Assembly: GCF_002723935.1 (NCBI RefSeq)
Contig: NZ_BEWM01000001.1
Coordinates: 682,001 to 746,000 of the forward strand
DNA length: 64,000 nt
Direction of reading: 5' to 3'
Source: Gluconobacter cerinus
GTDB lineage: Bacteria > Pseudomonadota > Alphaproteobacteria > Acetobacterales > Acetobacteraceae
Shown: positions 35,020 to 44,466 of the stretch, one piece after another
Layout: every line of letters begins with the position of its first letter
Position numbering within the stretch: position 1 is the first letter of the stretch
Notes under the pieces: model-generated
Told to the model about the DNA's origin: nothing
The model's database searches: none
The model's input: only the letters and a program-made list of their open reading frames with translations
Position numbers and translations under genes: made by a program

Positions 35020-37089
35020 TTACCAGATTTTGACGCGCTGATCCGGTGTCAGATAGAGCTTGTCGCCCGGCTGCACGTTCCAGGCCTTGTACCAGAGGTC
35101 CACGTTGTGCATCGGGATGTTTACGCGAGCTTTTGGTGGCGAGTGCGGGTCAATAACGACCATCTGCTTCTCCGTGTCCGGACGAACCTTCTCACGCCAG
35201 ACCTGTGCCCACCCCATGAACACGCGCTGATCGCCCGTCAGACCATCAATGACGGGAGCAGGCTTCCCATTCAGGGAAGCATGGTAAGCATCCAGCGCCA
35301 GGGTCAGGCCACCAAGATCGGCAATGTTTTCGCCCATCGTAAGCTTACCGTTCACATGCACGCCCGGCTGAACCTCGAACGCGTCATACTGCGCACCAAA
35401 CCGATCTGCGAGCTTCTGGAAGCGCGCTTCGTCTTCCTTTGTCCACCAGTTCCGCAGACGCCCCTTGTCATCGTACTTGCGGCCTTTGTCGTCGAAGGAA
35501 TGGGTCATTTCATGCCCGATGACACCCCCGATCGCCCCATAATTCACAGCCGGATCAGCCTTCGGATTGAAGAACGGCGGCTGAAGGATTGCAGCCGGGA
35601 ACACGACTTCCACAAAACGCGGATTGTTGTAGGCGTTCACCGTTGCGGGCGACATCAGCCACTCGTTGCGGTCAACAACCTTGTCGAGATGGCTTAACTG
35701 ATAGTGCCATTCGAAAGCGAAAGCGCGCTCGGCATTGCCGTACACATCGCCCTTCTTCACAACCAGATCGGAATAATCCCGCCACTCATTCGGGTAACCG
35801 ACCTGAATTTCAAAGCTGGCCAGCTTTTTCAGCGCGGCTTCACGCGTCTGCGCGCTCATCCATGTGTTGTGTTCGAGGCGGTTGTGGAAAGCCGCCTTCA
35901 GGTTACCCGTCAGCGTCTGCATGGCCGCACGATCCGAAGCCGGAAAATAGCGCTCCACATAGATTTTGCCGAGCGCCATTTCCATGGCGGAACTCGTGAA
36001 ATCCACACCACGCTTCCAACGCGCTGCCAGAGCAGGCTGACCTGACATGGCCTTCACATAGGCGAAACGCGTTTGCACAAAAGCGTCCGGCAGGAACGAT
36101 GCAGCATTGCTCGCCGTATGGAACGCCTGCCAGGCGCGAAGAGTGTTCAGATCCGTCTTTGCAATCAGGTCCGCTTCCGCCTTGATGGCGGAAGGCTCAC
36201 CAACAATAACAATCCGCTGCGCCAACCCGGCCTCAGGCACACCTGACGCCCGCAACCATGTCATCCAGTCAAAAGAAGGAACACTTTTAACCAGAGCTTC
36301 TACCGTCGTCGGGTTGTAGGTCTTGTCCGGATCGCGGAGTTCCGTGCGCGCCCAATGAACTTTGGCAATCTCGGTTTCAAAAGCTACAATGTCTGCCGCT
36401 GACTTGGCGGGGTCAGCCCAGTGAACAAGCGTCAGAAGCTTCGTGACATATGCCTGATAGGCCGCTTTCTTGGATGCAAATTCCGGCTTCAGGTAATTGT
36501 CCCGATCCGGCATCCCGAGCCCGGCGTGATCGACACTGAGCGCATATTTCGTCGGATCTTTCGCATCCACATCCACGTCCAGCGCGAACGGCGATGATCC
36601 GAACGTATCGGACGACGCCCCACTAAACTGCGCGAATGCCTTCAGATCCGTAATTGTGTGGATGCTTGCGATTTCAGCATCCAGCGGCTTGGAACCCAAA
36701 GCTTCGACAGCCTTCTCATCCATGAAAGACGCATAATAGGTGCCCAGCTTCTCATCGATCGTCTGAGGCTGAGCGACCGGATGCGCGGACAGGTCTTTCA
36801 GAATGGACTGAATGCGCTGGCGGGATGCTTCAGCCAGCGCGTTAAACGGGCCGTAGCTGCTCATATCCGATGGAATTTCGAGCGCTTTCAGGAAGCTGCC
36901 ATTGGCATAATCGAAGAAACTGTCTCCCGGCTTGACGCTCACATCCCGCCCGGCCAGATCCAGACCATACTGGTCATAAGTAATCTGAGGCACTGCGGGC
37001 TTGGCAGACGCAATCGAAGGCAGCGCTACCAGGCCAAGACTGGCGGATAGCAGCAAAGCAGCCTTGGGGGAGAGTTTCTTCTGATGCAT
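35020..37089 (-). CDS. M13-family (neprilysin/PepO) zinc metallopeptidase, secreted
   Basis: 689 aa with a signal peptide ending IASAKPA. The zinc site is HEMTH (residues 526-530) in GGVIGHEMTHSFDDKG, with the third ligand Glu587 in GENIADLGGL. The substrate-binding NAYYNP motif reads NAYNNP at 486-491, a small departure. The C terminus is QRVKIW, whereas many members end CRVW, so the usual C-terminal Cys is absent. These enzymes cut oligopeptides up to about 40 residues, here in the periplasm. Monocistronic between two terminators or gaps; its neighbour GH20 is on the same strand 134 bases upstream. Confidence 0.92.
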   Translation of the reverse strand: MHQKKLSPKAALLLSASLGLVALPSIASAKPAVPQITYDQYGLDLAGRDVSVKPGDSFFDYANGSFLKALEIPSDMSSYGPFNALAEASRQRIQSILKDLSAHPVAQPQTIDEKLGTYYASFMDEKAVEALGSKPLDAEIASIHTITDLKAFAQFSGASSDTFGSSPFALDVDVDAKDPTKYALSVDHAGLGMPDRDNYLKPEFASKKAAYQAYVTKLLTLVHWADPAKSAADIVAFETEIAKVHWARTELRDPDKTYNPTTVEALVKSVPSFDWMTWLRASGVPEAGLAQRIVIVGEPSAIKAEADLIAKTDLNTLRAWQAFHTASNAASFLPDAFVQTRFAYVKAMSGQPALAARWKRGVDFTSSAMEMALGKIYVERYFPASDRAAMQTLTGNLKAAFHNRLEHNTWMSAQTREAALKKLASFEIQVGYPNEWRDYSDLVVKKGDVYGNAERAFAFEWHYQLSHLDKVVDRNEWLMSPATVNAYNNPRFVEVVFPAAILQPPFFNPKADPAVNYGAIGGVIGHEMTHSFDDKGRKYDDKGRLRNWWTKEDEARFQKLADRFGAQYDAFEVQPGVHVNGKLTMGENIADLGGLTLALDAYHASLNGKPAPVIDGLTGDQRVFMGWAQVWREKVRPDTEKQMVVIDPHSPPKARVNIPMHNVDLWYKAWNVQPGDKLYLTPDQRVKIW

Positions 37090-37223
37090 ATGAGAGGCCT
37101 AAATGTGAAAAACAGGCAGGCCTTTTGGTCCGTCCGCGGGCCTGTAACTTAAGTTTACAGTCGAAACGACCTGGACGCCAAGAGCCATACCTCGCCCAAA
37201 AAAGCGAGGTATGGAAAAAGGCA

Positions 37224-39374
37224 TTAATTCTGGCTGGAAATAAGCGCTTTAATGCCAGGGAGAATGGCAATAAGCAGCCCCCCGGGAGGCTGCTCGCGTT
37301 TCAGGGACAACAGATGGTTGGATGAGTTGTGAAACAGCTCTTCCTGTGCAGCGATCAGATGCTGCGCATCCAGCCGCCAGGCTGTTCCTGAAGCGCCATT
37401 CAGAATATTCAATCCCGCGTTGGAGAGGGCCGCAACCGTGTGAGATACGGGCGTGACTTCCTCCAGAGCAGGCACATCTGCGGCAATTGCGACAAAAGCT
37501 TCATCATTGGCAGCCCAGCTTGCCAGCATGGCCTTCAAGGGAGACTTCAGACTCTTTTCTCCCGCGACATACCGTTTAGCCATGTCGTTGAAGCGGATAG
37601 CCTCAAAAGCATCCGGATCGGCGATAGCGACCGGAGCCGACAGCATGGCATCGCCACTTTTGGAGGCCAGACGATTCAAGGCGTAATTGCGCACCGGAAC
37701 CGTAACGCTCAAAAGCGTGGAGAGAGGGCCGGTATGCGCAGGTGCCAAAGCCTCCTTCAACGCATTTTCATGCTGCACGGCTTGCAACCCTGTTGATTGA
37801 AGTTCTGCCATGACCACAGGCAGGCGGCGCTCCAGATCATCCACATCCCGCACGTTTTCAGAAGACCAGAACCGCTCGGCCAGAGCTGCGGTACGGGGCC
37901 ACAGACGGGCATCCAACATGTTTTCGGAGACAACCTCCGTCCAGAGCGCGCCTTCTGCTCCCAGAACCATTTTTTTCTGGTCATCGGTCAAAGGCGCTGC
38001 ATTCGGGTCCTGAATGAAAGCCTGAAGCAGCGGGGTGATCTTCGGATGTGTCTCCGTCAGTTCTTCGGGCGTAATGCCATTCGCCTTAGTGTCATACGGA
38101 TCAATGGCGTAATGCGTCCGGGACGGCGTCAACATATCCAGATAATAGCCCGAAGACACGACAACCGGATGCCCGGCCTGTGTGGCAGAACCCGTCCACT
38201 TGGAGCCGCGCCACCCTTCCACAACAACATTTTTGGGAATTGGCGCTTCGCTGACTTCGTCCCACCCCATCATGACGCGGCCCTGGCTGGACAGGATTTT
38301 TTCCACCTGCGCCGTGAAGGCTGCCTGAAGGGCTGGTGCATCCTTGTATCCGTGCACCTTCATATAGGCCGCAATCTTTGGATTACTGGTCCACTGAGTG
38401 CCCAGAACCTCGTCACCACCCGAATGAAAATAATGATCCGGAAAGAGTGTTTCCATTTCCGCATACAGCGCACGAATGAATGTCAGCGTCCTGGGATTGG
38501 TCGGGTCCATCGCCGGATTGTTCAGGTTTTCACCAACGGCGTTGACCTCGGGCAGTGGCTGTGCCGCCAGTTCCGGATAGGCCTGCAACACTGCAAGTGC
38601 ATGACCCGGCACGTCAAATTCCGGCACAACGCGGATACCGCGATCCGCAGCATAGGTCACAATGTCTCGAACCTCAGCCTGCGTATAATACTGCCCGTGC
38701 GATCCAACGCTCGTCAGCTTCGGGAAAACACGGCTCTCCACACGGAAGCCGGTCCCGTCATTCAAATGCCAGTGCAGCACGTTGAGCTTCAGAAGCTCCA
38801 TGGCATCAAGCTGGCGTTTGACGGTCTCTACAGAAGCGAAATGCCGGGACACATCCAACAGAAGGCCACGCCATGCAAAGCGTGGCGCATCATCAATATG
38901 CAGCCGTTCTACCACCACCCCATCTGATGTTTTCTGAACAAGCTGCAGGAATGTAGCCAGCCCGTGCACAACGCCTGCCGGTCCGTCAGCTTCCAGATGG
39001 GCGCCATCCGCTGATGTCGTGAGAGCATAATGCTCTTTGGCCCCAACCGTGAGATAGGCCGGATCATAAGATGCACTAATATGCAGAACGTACGGGCCAC
39101 CATGCGCAGAAGATGCGCCTGTCAGAGCACCGATGCGTTGAGAAAAACGGGCTGCGGCTCTTTGCAAAAGCGGTGACGGCGGGGTGGCCCAGACAATCCG
39201 GACACCTCCTGCAAGGGATGCGACACCATTGGACGCCGAGACGGATTGCGGCACAGGCATCAGAGCAGGTGCCGCCTGGGCCAGGCCTCCACAAACCGTG
39301 CCAGCAAGCAAAGCACTCCCCAGACACACTTTCTTCCAGAAAGAACCATAAGGGAAAGGCGTGGTCCGGGTCAT
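37224..39374 (-). CDS. GH20 beta-N-acetylhexosaminidase, secreted
   Basis: 716 aa with a signal peptide (cleavage near LAQAAP). A domain-2-type alpha/beta region (about 36-160) precedes the GH20 barrel. The catalytic pair Asp321-Glu322 is in HSGGDEVLGTQW, and the substrate-binding motifs HWHLNDGTGFRVES and PEFDVPGHALA are present. It removes terminal GlcNAc or GalNAc from glycans or chitin oligomers by substrate-assisted catalysis, in the periplasm. No chitin or peptidoglycan gene adjoins it; the next same-strand genes belong to an ABC importer. The C-terminal 200 residues show no recognised domain. Confidence 0.92.
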   Translation of the reverse strand: MTRTTPFPYGSFWKKVCLGSALLAGTVCGGLAQAAPALMPVPQSVSASNGVASLAGGVRIVWATPPSPLLQRAAARFSQRIGALTGASSAHGGPYVLHISASYDPAYLTVGAKEHYALTTSADGAHLEADGPAGVVHGLATFLQLVQKTSDGVVVERLHIDDAPRFAWRGLLLDVSRHFASVETVKRQLDAMELLKLNVLHWHLNDGTGFRVESRVFPKLTSVGSHGQYYTQAEVRDIVTYAADRGIRVVPEFDVPGHALAVLQAYPELAAQPLPEVNAVGENLNNPAMDPTNPRTLTFIRALYAEMETLFPDHYFHSGGDEVLGTQWTSNPKIAAYMKVHGYKDAPALQAAFTAQVEKILSSQGRVMMGWDEVSEAPIPKNVVVEGWRGSKWTGSATQAGHPVVVSSGYYLDMLTPSRTHYAIDPYDTKANGITPEELTETHPKITPLLQAFIQDPNAAPLTDDQKKMVLGAEGALWTEVVSENMLDARLWPRTAALAERFWSSENVRDVDDLERRLPVVMAELQSTGLQAVQHENALKEALAPAHTGPLSTLLSVTVPVRNYALNRLASKSGDAMLSAPVAIADPDAFEAIRFNDMAKRYVAGEKSLKSPLKAMLASWAANDEAFVAIAADVPALEEVTPVSHTVAALSNAGLNILNGASGTAWRLDAQHLIAAQEELFHNSSNHLLSLKREQPPGGLLIAILPGIKALISSQN

Positions 39375-39443
39375 TCAAGGCTTCCTTGCAGTTACGGATC
39401 AGTATCTGAAACGATTTTCACCGTATCACTCTGCCGTATCGTG

Positions 39444-40400
39444 TCACTCCGGCGGCAGAGCTGCAAGCATGCGCCGCGCATCTTCAGTCCGGAGCGTAAT
39501 GCCGTAAAACTGACGATAGAACTGCTGCATCTTTGCAATCATTCCGGCTTCATCCACATGACCCGTCTGAACAATCTGACGGGCCCAGTCGACCTGCAAG
39601 AGTAATTCAGGGCTGTACCGATCCCACGGGAAAATTCCCGCCGGATTGCGGTAAACACGGCCAGCTTTGACAGCGGCGAGCTGAGACCAGACGCCATCGC
39701 TGGCAAGCTGGGCAGGATCCCCTGCATTGGCACCCACAATAATAATGTCCGGATTCCAGGAGAGCACCTGCTCGACAGAGACAGGCTGCTTGTTCCCATG
39801 CACGCCCACAGCCGCATTGCGTCCACCAGCAGAACGGATCCACTGATCGATAATGCTCTGATCTCCATCCACGCGCAGAGGTTTCAGGGATTCAACGTGA
39901 AGGACTTTGGGCCCTTGCGGGTTGGTTGCAGCCTGCGAAATTTCTTTAAGGAAAGCTACACGATACGCCTGCGCACGCTGCGTCGCCAGGGGCGTCTGAA
40001 GAAGGGTTGCCGTGCTATCCACACATTCCAGCAGCCCGATGAAACGGTCAAAGCCCTCAGGGACAACATGCAGACCAACCTTGGAGAGCGCCGCGACGGA
40101 ATGGCTCGACGCGGTGACAAACACCAGATCCGGTGCGAGACGTAAAAGCTCTTCTCCGTTCAGATTTCCCGGGTCCAGAGGTTGAGCTTTGGAAAGCGAC
40201 GGCACCAGACGGAACATCCACGGCATGATTGATGGCTTGGCGACCGTCGCGATGATCTTGTCCTGCGCGCCCAGCATAATGAGCGTGGCGTTATGGGCAT
40301 ACCATCCCTCCACCAGACGTGTGGGAGGAGCAGCAAATGCTGTGGTGGCCATGAGCGAAAGACCCAGAAGCCCTCCAGCCAGTCGAGACAGTCTCATCAT
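39444..40400 (-). CDS. ABC importer substrate-binding protein (FecB/BtuF-type)
   Basis: 318 aa with a signal peptide ending AFAAPP. The TroA/BtuF-like fold of PF01497 is indicated by NGEELLRLAPDLVFVTASSH in the N-terminal lobe and by VLSWNPDIIIVGANAGDPAQL in the second lobe. It binds a metal chelate (ferric siderophore, haem or cobalamin) in the periplasm. Its start overlaps the ATPase stop by 4 bases, so it is the last gene of a permease-ATPase-SBP operon. The substrate is not clear: no ligand signature is distinctive, and no cobalamin riboswitch was seen before the operon. Confidence 0.83.
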   Translation of the reverse strand: MMRLSRLAGGLLGLSLMATTAFAAPPTRLVEGWYAHNATLIMLGAQDKIIATVAKPSIMPWMFRLVPSLSKAQPLDPGNLNGEELLRLAPDLVFVTASSHSVAALSKVGLHVVPEGFDRFIGLLECVDSTATLLQTPLATQRAQAYRVAFLKEISQAATNPQGPKVLHVESLKPLRVDGDQSIIDQWIRSAGGRNAAVGVHGNKQPVSVEQVLSWNPDIIIVGANAGDPAQLASDGVWSQLAAVKAGRVYRNPAGIFPWDRYSPELLLQVDWARQIVQTGHVDEAGMIAKMQQFYRQFYGITLRTEDARRMLAALPPE

Positions 40401-41179
40401 TCACTCTCCTCACGATGGAAAAAACGTTTCCCGGCATGATCAATCTGCGCCAGAGAAACGCCATAAAGACGGGACATCCGTTCAGCCGTCACAATAAGCT
40501 CGGGTGGGCCGTCCGCCACAATTTGCGCTTCCTCTAAAATAAGGGCGCGATGGCCGGCGGAAAAGAATTCTTCTGGCCGGTGGGACGTCAGAAGAACGAG
40601 ATGTCCTTCAGCGGCCAGTTCTGCAAGCAGACTCATCAAACGAAGCTGATGACCATAGTCCAGCCCGCTCATTGGCTCATCAAGAAGAAGCCCGACAGCT
40701 TCCTGCGCAAGGGCTCGCGCCAGCACAACACGCTGCTTTTCGCCGCCAGACAGCTCCGTCACCGGACGCTCTGCCAAGGCCAAGAGGCCCAGACGATCCA
40801 TGGCCTGATCAACGCGGAGCCGGTCTTCCGCTCCGAGGCGCCCTGCCACGCCATGATGGGGAATACGCCCCAGTTCGACCATCCGCCGGACCGTGTAAGG
40901 AAACGTCATCGCGTGTGCCTGGGGCACATACGCCAGATGCCGCGCCACGTCTAAAGGCCGCAGAGACGATAACAGCGTACCTTCAAGATACACCTCACCG
41001 GACGTCGGTTTGAGCAACCCCATCAGAATGCGCAAAAGGGTGCTTTTGCCCGCACCATTAAGGCCAAGAAGCCCAATCAGTTCACCACGCCGGAACTTCA
41101 GGCTGACATCATTCAGCACCACGGATCGAGGCGATCGTTTCAGCGTAATACCTTGGCAGGACAGAAAATCCCCACTCAT
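40397..41179 (-). CDS. ABC importer ATPase (FecE/BtuD-type)
   Basis: 260 aa. Walker A is GLNGAGKST (about residues 37-45), the ABC signature is LSGGEKQRV, Walker B is VGLLLDEP, and the switch His is in LVLLTSHRPEE. The H-loop and D-loop sequence (MSGLDYGHQLRL) fit metal-chelate importers. It overlaps the permease by 4 bases upstream and the binding protein by 4 bases downstream. It powers uptake through the FecCD-type permease. Confidence 0.9.
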   Translation of the reverse strand: MSGDFLSCQGITLKRSPRSVVLNDVSLKFRRGELIGLLGLNGAGKSTLLRILMGLLKPTSGEVYLEGTLLSSLRPLDVARHLAYVPQAHAMTFPYTVRRMVELGRIPHHGVAGRLGAEDRLRVDQAMDRLGLLALAERPVTELSGGEKQRVVLARALAQEAVGLLLDEPMSGLDYGHQLRLMSLLAELAAEGHLVLLTSHRPEEFFSAGHRALILEEAQIVADGPPELIVTAERMSRLYGVSLAQIDHAGKRFFHREESE

Positions 41180-42198
41180 GTCGCGTCCCCGCGGAGACGC
41201 CGGAGCACGAGAATAAAGGCAAGGGCACCGAAAAGCTCCGTCATGATCCCGAGTGGCACTTCTCCGGAGGTCAGGCTGCGCGACACGGTATCCGCCAGCA
41301 GAACGCCGGCGGCTCCCAGCAAGGCACAGACCGGCATCATCCGCCGATGCTCTGCGCCCGCCAGCATTCTGGAAATGTGAGGCACCAGAAGTCCGACCCA
41401 GCCAATAATACCCGCCATGGAAATCGTCATGGCACAGGCCAGCGTCGCAAGCAGAATGACGAAAGGCCGCATAATCTGAATAGGAACCCCAAGGCTCCGC
41501 GCTTCATCGTCTCCGAGAGAAAGTACATCCAGTAAAGGAGCAAGTAAAACCAGTACAGCGACCAGAACAAGCACTGGAACAGTCAACCAGGAAAGCTCTT
41601 TCCATCCCGTCTGGGACAGTGTGCCCAGTAGCCAGTTCACAACAGCAGGCAACTGATCCATCGGATCAGCGGTATATTTCACAAGAGACAGAAGCGCTGT
41701 GAAAACGGCATTGGCCACAAGGCCACCCATCAGCAATGTCAGGAGGCCGCCCTGTGGCAACAGACGGGAAATGGAAATTCCAGACCCCACGGCCACGACA
41801 CCACCAGCAAACGCACCGATCTGAATCCATGCAGGTGACGCACCCAGAACAATCATGAGTGCCGCCCCAAATGCAGAGCCACTCAGAACACCCAGAAGGT
41901 CAGGCGAAACAAGGGGATTTCGAAGAACGGCCTGATAGGTTGCGCCACCGCAGGATAGCGCACTTCCCACCAGAATTCCGGCCACAACCCGCGGCAACCG
42001 AACCTGCTGGACCACAGCATCGGCAACAGGATCCTGTCCTCCCCAGAGGTGAAGTAACCGCCCAAGCACCATCACCACACGATGCGGAGACAGCGGGTAA
42101 CGACCGCAGCACAGGGCCAACACAATGGACAGCACCAGAGCCCCTCCAGCGAGGCTCCGGACGTAAGTCGGACGAATGATAATGAGCCGCCCTTTCAC
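41176..42198 (-). CDS. ABC importer permease (FecCD/BtuC family)
   Basis: 340 aa with about ten membrane helices. Signature stretches are VRLPRVVAGILVGSALSCGG, YQAVLRNPLVSPDLLGVLSG and IMAGIIGWVGLLVPHISR in its local form ISMAGIIGWVGLLVPHISRM. It is the first gene of the importer operon, with the promoter in the 430-base spacer upstream. The permease dimerises and joins to the ATPase dimer in the inner membrane. Confidence 0.9.
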   Translation of the reverse strand: MKGRLIIIRPTYVRSLAGGALVLSIVLALCCGRYPLSPHRVVMVLGRLLHLWGGQDPVADAVVQQVRLPRVVAGILVGSALSCGGATYQAVLRNPLVSPDLLGVLSGSAFGAALMIVLGASPAWIQIGAFAGGVVAVGSGISISRLLPQGGLLTLLMGGLVANAVFTALLSLVKYTADPMDQLPAVVNWLLGTLSQTGWKELSWLTVPVLVLVAVLVLLAPLLDVLSLGDDEARSLGVPIQIMRPFVILLATLACAMTISMAGIIGWVGLLVPHISRMLAGAEHRRMMPVCALLGAAGVLLADTVSRSLTSGEVPLGIMTELFGALAFILVLRRLRGDAT

Positions 42199-42628
42199 AC
42201 AACGATCTGCCCCACTCTACTCCGGCTCAGATGCGCTCGGAAACAGGGAGGTTCTTCTTTTCATGCGACAGGATTGCGAACAGCCCCAGAAGAACGAATT
42301 CATTTTGGCACCGAGTGACAAAATATTCAATCACTCCGAATCGTTTTTTCAAGAGTGAACAGACAATGACACGCCGATATAGGACTAATAAAATCCCTAT
42401 TTTGAAATATGAATATTGGCGCATCATCTCGTAAATTTGAGTGAACACCCTCCCCATTTGTGTGACATTGAAACCCGCCCCCGATGAAAACTGCACTTTG
42501 ACCTCGATCAGACCGAATTTTGAGTTATCTCAATCTTCCCTTTCTGGTGCCCGTGCCATATTGAGGGGAACAATCATCCGTCACGTTGTGGACGGCAGTT
42601 TTTCAAACAGTGCCGGGACAGTACAAGA
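42199..42628. promoter_or_regulatory. Long divergent promoter region between ABC importer and aldehyde dehydrogenase operons
   Basis: No gene is seen in these 430 AT-richer bases. Two inverted repeats stand out: GAGTGA and TCACTC at 42313-42318 and 42331-42336 (12-base spacer, followed by a T run), and TTGAGttatCTCAA at 42520-42533. The second lies about 100 bases before the aldehyde dehydrogenase start, with a possible -35 TTGACC nearby. No Fur box of the type found at 1189 and 8477 was recognised. Confidence 0.35.
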
Positions 42629-43963
42629 ATGCTCAAACGGATAGCCGCCAGTATTGTGGGCCTCGGTGCAGTGGGCGGCCTCGGTTTCCTCGCCTATGCG
42701 TGGTACCCCGCAATCGCCCCCATCTCTCCTCCCGCTGCGGCCTCTTTTTCCGCAGACGCCATCAAGCGTGGCGAAATCGTTGCCGCCGGTGGATACTGTG
42801 CCGAATGTCACACCCGCGTGGATGGCAGCCCCGGCCCCGAACTGGCCGGTGACTTCAAGATGGCCACTCCATTCGGTGACATCTTTTCATCCAACATCAC
42901 GCCTGACCCGGAATGGGGTCTCGGCAACTGGTCGTTGGAAGCCTTCAAGCGTGCCATGAACAAGGGCATTGCCCGTGATGGTTCACAGCTTTATCCGGCG
43001 TTCCCGTTCGACCACTTCACGAAGGTCAACGATCAGGACGTCTCGGACCTGTATGCGTATCTGATGACGCGCCCGGCCGTGCACCTGAAGCCGCGTGACA
43101 ACACGGTCCCCTTCCCGATCAACATCCGTCTGATCGGTCAGGGTTTCTGGAAGCTCCTGTTCTTCACGCCGGGCCGCTACCAGAACGACCCCAAGCATGA
43201 TGCACAATGGAACCGGGGCGCCTATCTGGCCGAAGGTAACGCCCATTGTGGTGCCTGCCATACGCCGCGTAACCTTCTGGGTGCAGAGAAGCTGAGCCAT
43301 GCTTATGATGGTGCTGTCATTGATGGCTGGATTGCTCCACCGCTGAATGACCACAACCCAACGCCGGTTGTCTGGACGGAAGACGAGTTCTTCCAGTATC
43401 TGCGCTTCGGCGTCGCTCCGCTGCATGGTTCTGCTGCTGGCCCGATGTCTCCGGTGCCGCATCGCTTCCTGTCCAAGATTCCGGAAGACGATGTGCATGC
43501 CATTGCTCATTATTATGCAGACGTCGCGAAGGCTGCCCAGCGTTCTCAGGGCGATCAGGCTGCCATTGCTCGCGCCATGCAGATGTCCGGCAAGGATCTG
43601 ACGGGCCCGCAGACACTGGATGCGGATGCGCGCCTGTATCAGGGGGCGTGTGGCGCTTGCCATTACAATTCCGGCCCGATGCCGGTCTCCGGCCGCCCGG
43701 AACTGGCTCTGAACAACGCGCTTTGGCTGGATGAGCCGAACAATCTGTTCCAGGTCATGCTGCATGGCATCGGCGCTGCCGAAGGTCAGGACAACATCGC
43801 CATGCCAAGCTTCTACACAGCCCTTTCGGACCATGACATGGCCCGTATTGCCGCGTATCTCCGCCGCACCCGCACCACTCTGCCCCCCTGGACGGATCTG
43901 GAAAAGAAGGCCGCGGCTGCCCGCGCCACGCTGTCCGCACCGCCCGTTAACGCCTCGCACTGA
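42629..43963 (+). CDS. aldF: Membrane-bound aldehyde dehydrogenase, triheme cytochrome c subunit
   Basis: 444 aa with an N-terminal membrane anchor/signal (residues 5-25). Three class I haem sites are visible: CAECH (57-61), CGACH (207-211) and CGACH (341-345), each with a downstream Met candidate. This is the cytochrome c subunit type that carries electrons from periplasmic dehydrogenases to ubiquinone in acetic acid bacteria. The gene order cytochrome, [2Fe-2S], molybdopterin subunit matches the membrane-bound aldehyde dehydrogenase cluster of Gluconobacter as I recall it (AldFGH naming follows Komagataeibacter). A related alcohol dehydrogenase cytochrome is the alternative, excluded by the neighbours. 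Confidence 0.85.
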   Translation: MLKRIAASIVGLGAVGGLGFLAYAWYPAIAPISPPAAASFSADAIKRGEIVAAGGYCAECHTRVDGSPGPELAGDFKMATPFGDIFSSNITPDPEWGLGNWSLEAFKRAMNKGIARDGSQLYPAFPFDHFTKVNDQDVSDLYAYLMTRPAVHLKPRDNTVPFPINIRLIGQGFWKLLFFTPGRYQNDPKHDAQWNRGAYLAEGNAHCGACHTPRNLLGAEKLSHAYDGAVIDGWIAPPLNDHNPTPVVWTEDEFFQYLRFGVAPLHGSAAGPMSPVPHRFLSKIPEDDVHAIAHYYADVAKAAQRSQGDQAAIARAMQMSGKDLTGPQTLDADARLYQGACGACHYNSGPMPVSGRPELALNNALWLDEPNNLFQVMLHGIGAAEGQDNIAMPSFYTALSDHDMARIAAYLRRTRTTLPPWTDLEKKAAAARATLSAPPVNASH

Positions 43964-43989
43964 TCCGGGCAGGACAGGGAAAACGAAAT

Positions 43990-44466
43990 ATGACCACGAA
44001 ATTTGAACTCAACGGACAGCCCGTTTCGGTCGATGCACCGGATGATACCCCTCTGCTGTGGGTCTTGCGGGATGAACTGAACCTGACCGGCACCAAGTTT
44101 GGCTGCGGCATTGGCGAATGTGGTGCCTGCACCGTTCATGTCGGTGGGCGCGCCACACGGTCCTGCATCACGCCTCTGTCTTCCATCGAAGGCGCCTCGA
44201 TCACCACGATTGAGGGGCTGGACCCGGAAGGCAATCACGTCGTGCAGGTCGCCTGGCGCGACCAGCAGGTGCCGCAGTGCGGCTACTGCCAGTCCGGCCA
44301 GATCATGCAGGCCGCAAGCCTTCTGAAAGATTATCCGAAGCCGACGGATGAAGAGATTGACGGCGTCATGGGTGGCAGTCTCTGCCGCTGCATGACGTAT
44401 GTCCGCATCCGCAAGGCCATCAAGGAAGCAGCTGCCGCGCAGCAGGGAGGCGCCACCAATGGCTAA
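43990..44466 (+). CDS. aldG: Membrane-bound aldehyde dehydrogenase, [2Fe-2S] subunit (IorA-like)
   Basis: 158 aa xanthine-oxidase-family iron-sulfur subunit. The plant-ferredoxin cluster uses Cys39, Cys44, Cys47 and Cys59 (CGIGECGACTVH ... RSC). The second cluster uses Cys97, Cys100, Cys132 and Cys134 (QCGYCQSGQ ... LCRCM). It relays electrons from the molybdenum centre to the cytochrome subunit. It has no export signal and must be co-exported with the Tat-signal-bearing large subunit. The stop overlaps the next gene by 8 bases. Confidence 0.9.
   Translation: MTTKFELNGQPVSVDAPDDTPLLWVLRDELNLTGTKFGCGIGECGACTVHVGGRATRSCITPLSSIEGASITTIEGLDPEGNHVVQVAWRDQQVPQCGYCQSGQIMQAASLLKDYPKPTDEEIDGVMGGSLCRCMTYVRIRKAIKEAAAAQQGGATNG

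Noticed and set aside
37797-38927. Plus-strand open frame of about 376 codons
   Set aside because: Antisense to the GH20 gene, whose catalytic motifs are clear; high Arg/His content typical of a shadow frame.
42983-43960. Minus-strand open frame of about 325 codons
   Set aside because: Antisense to the triheme cytochrome gene with intact CxxCH sites.
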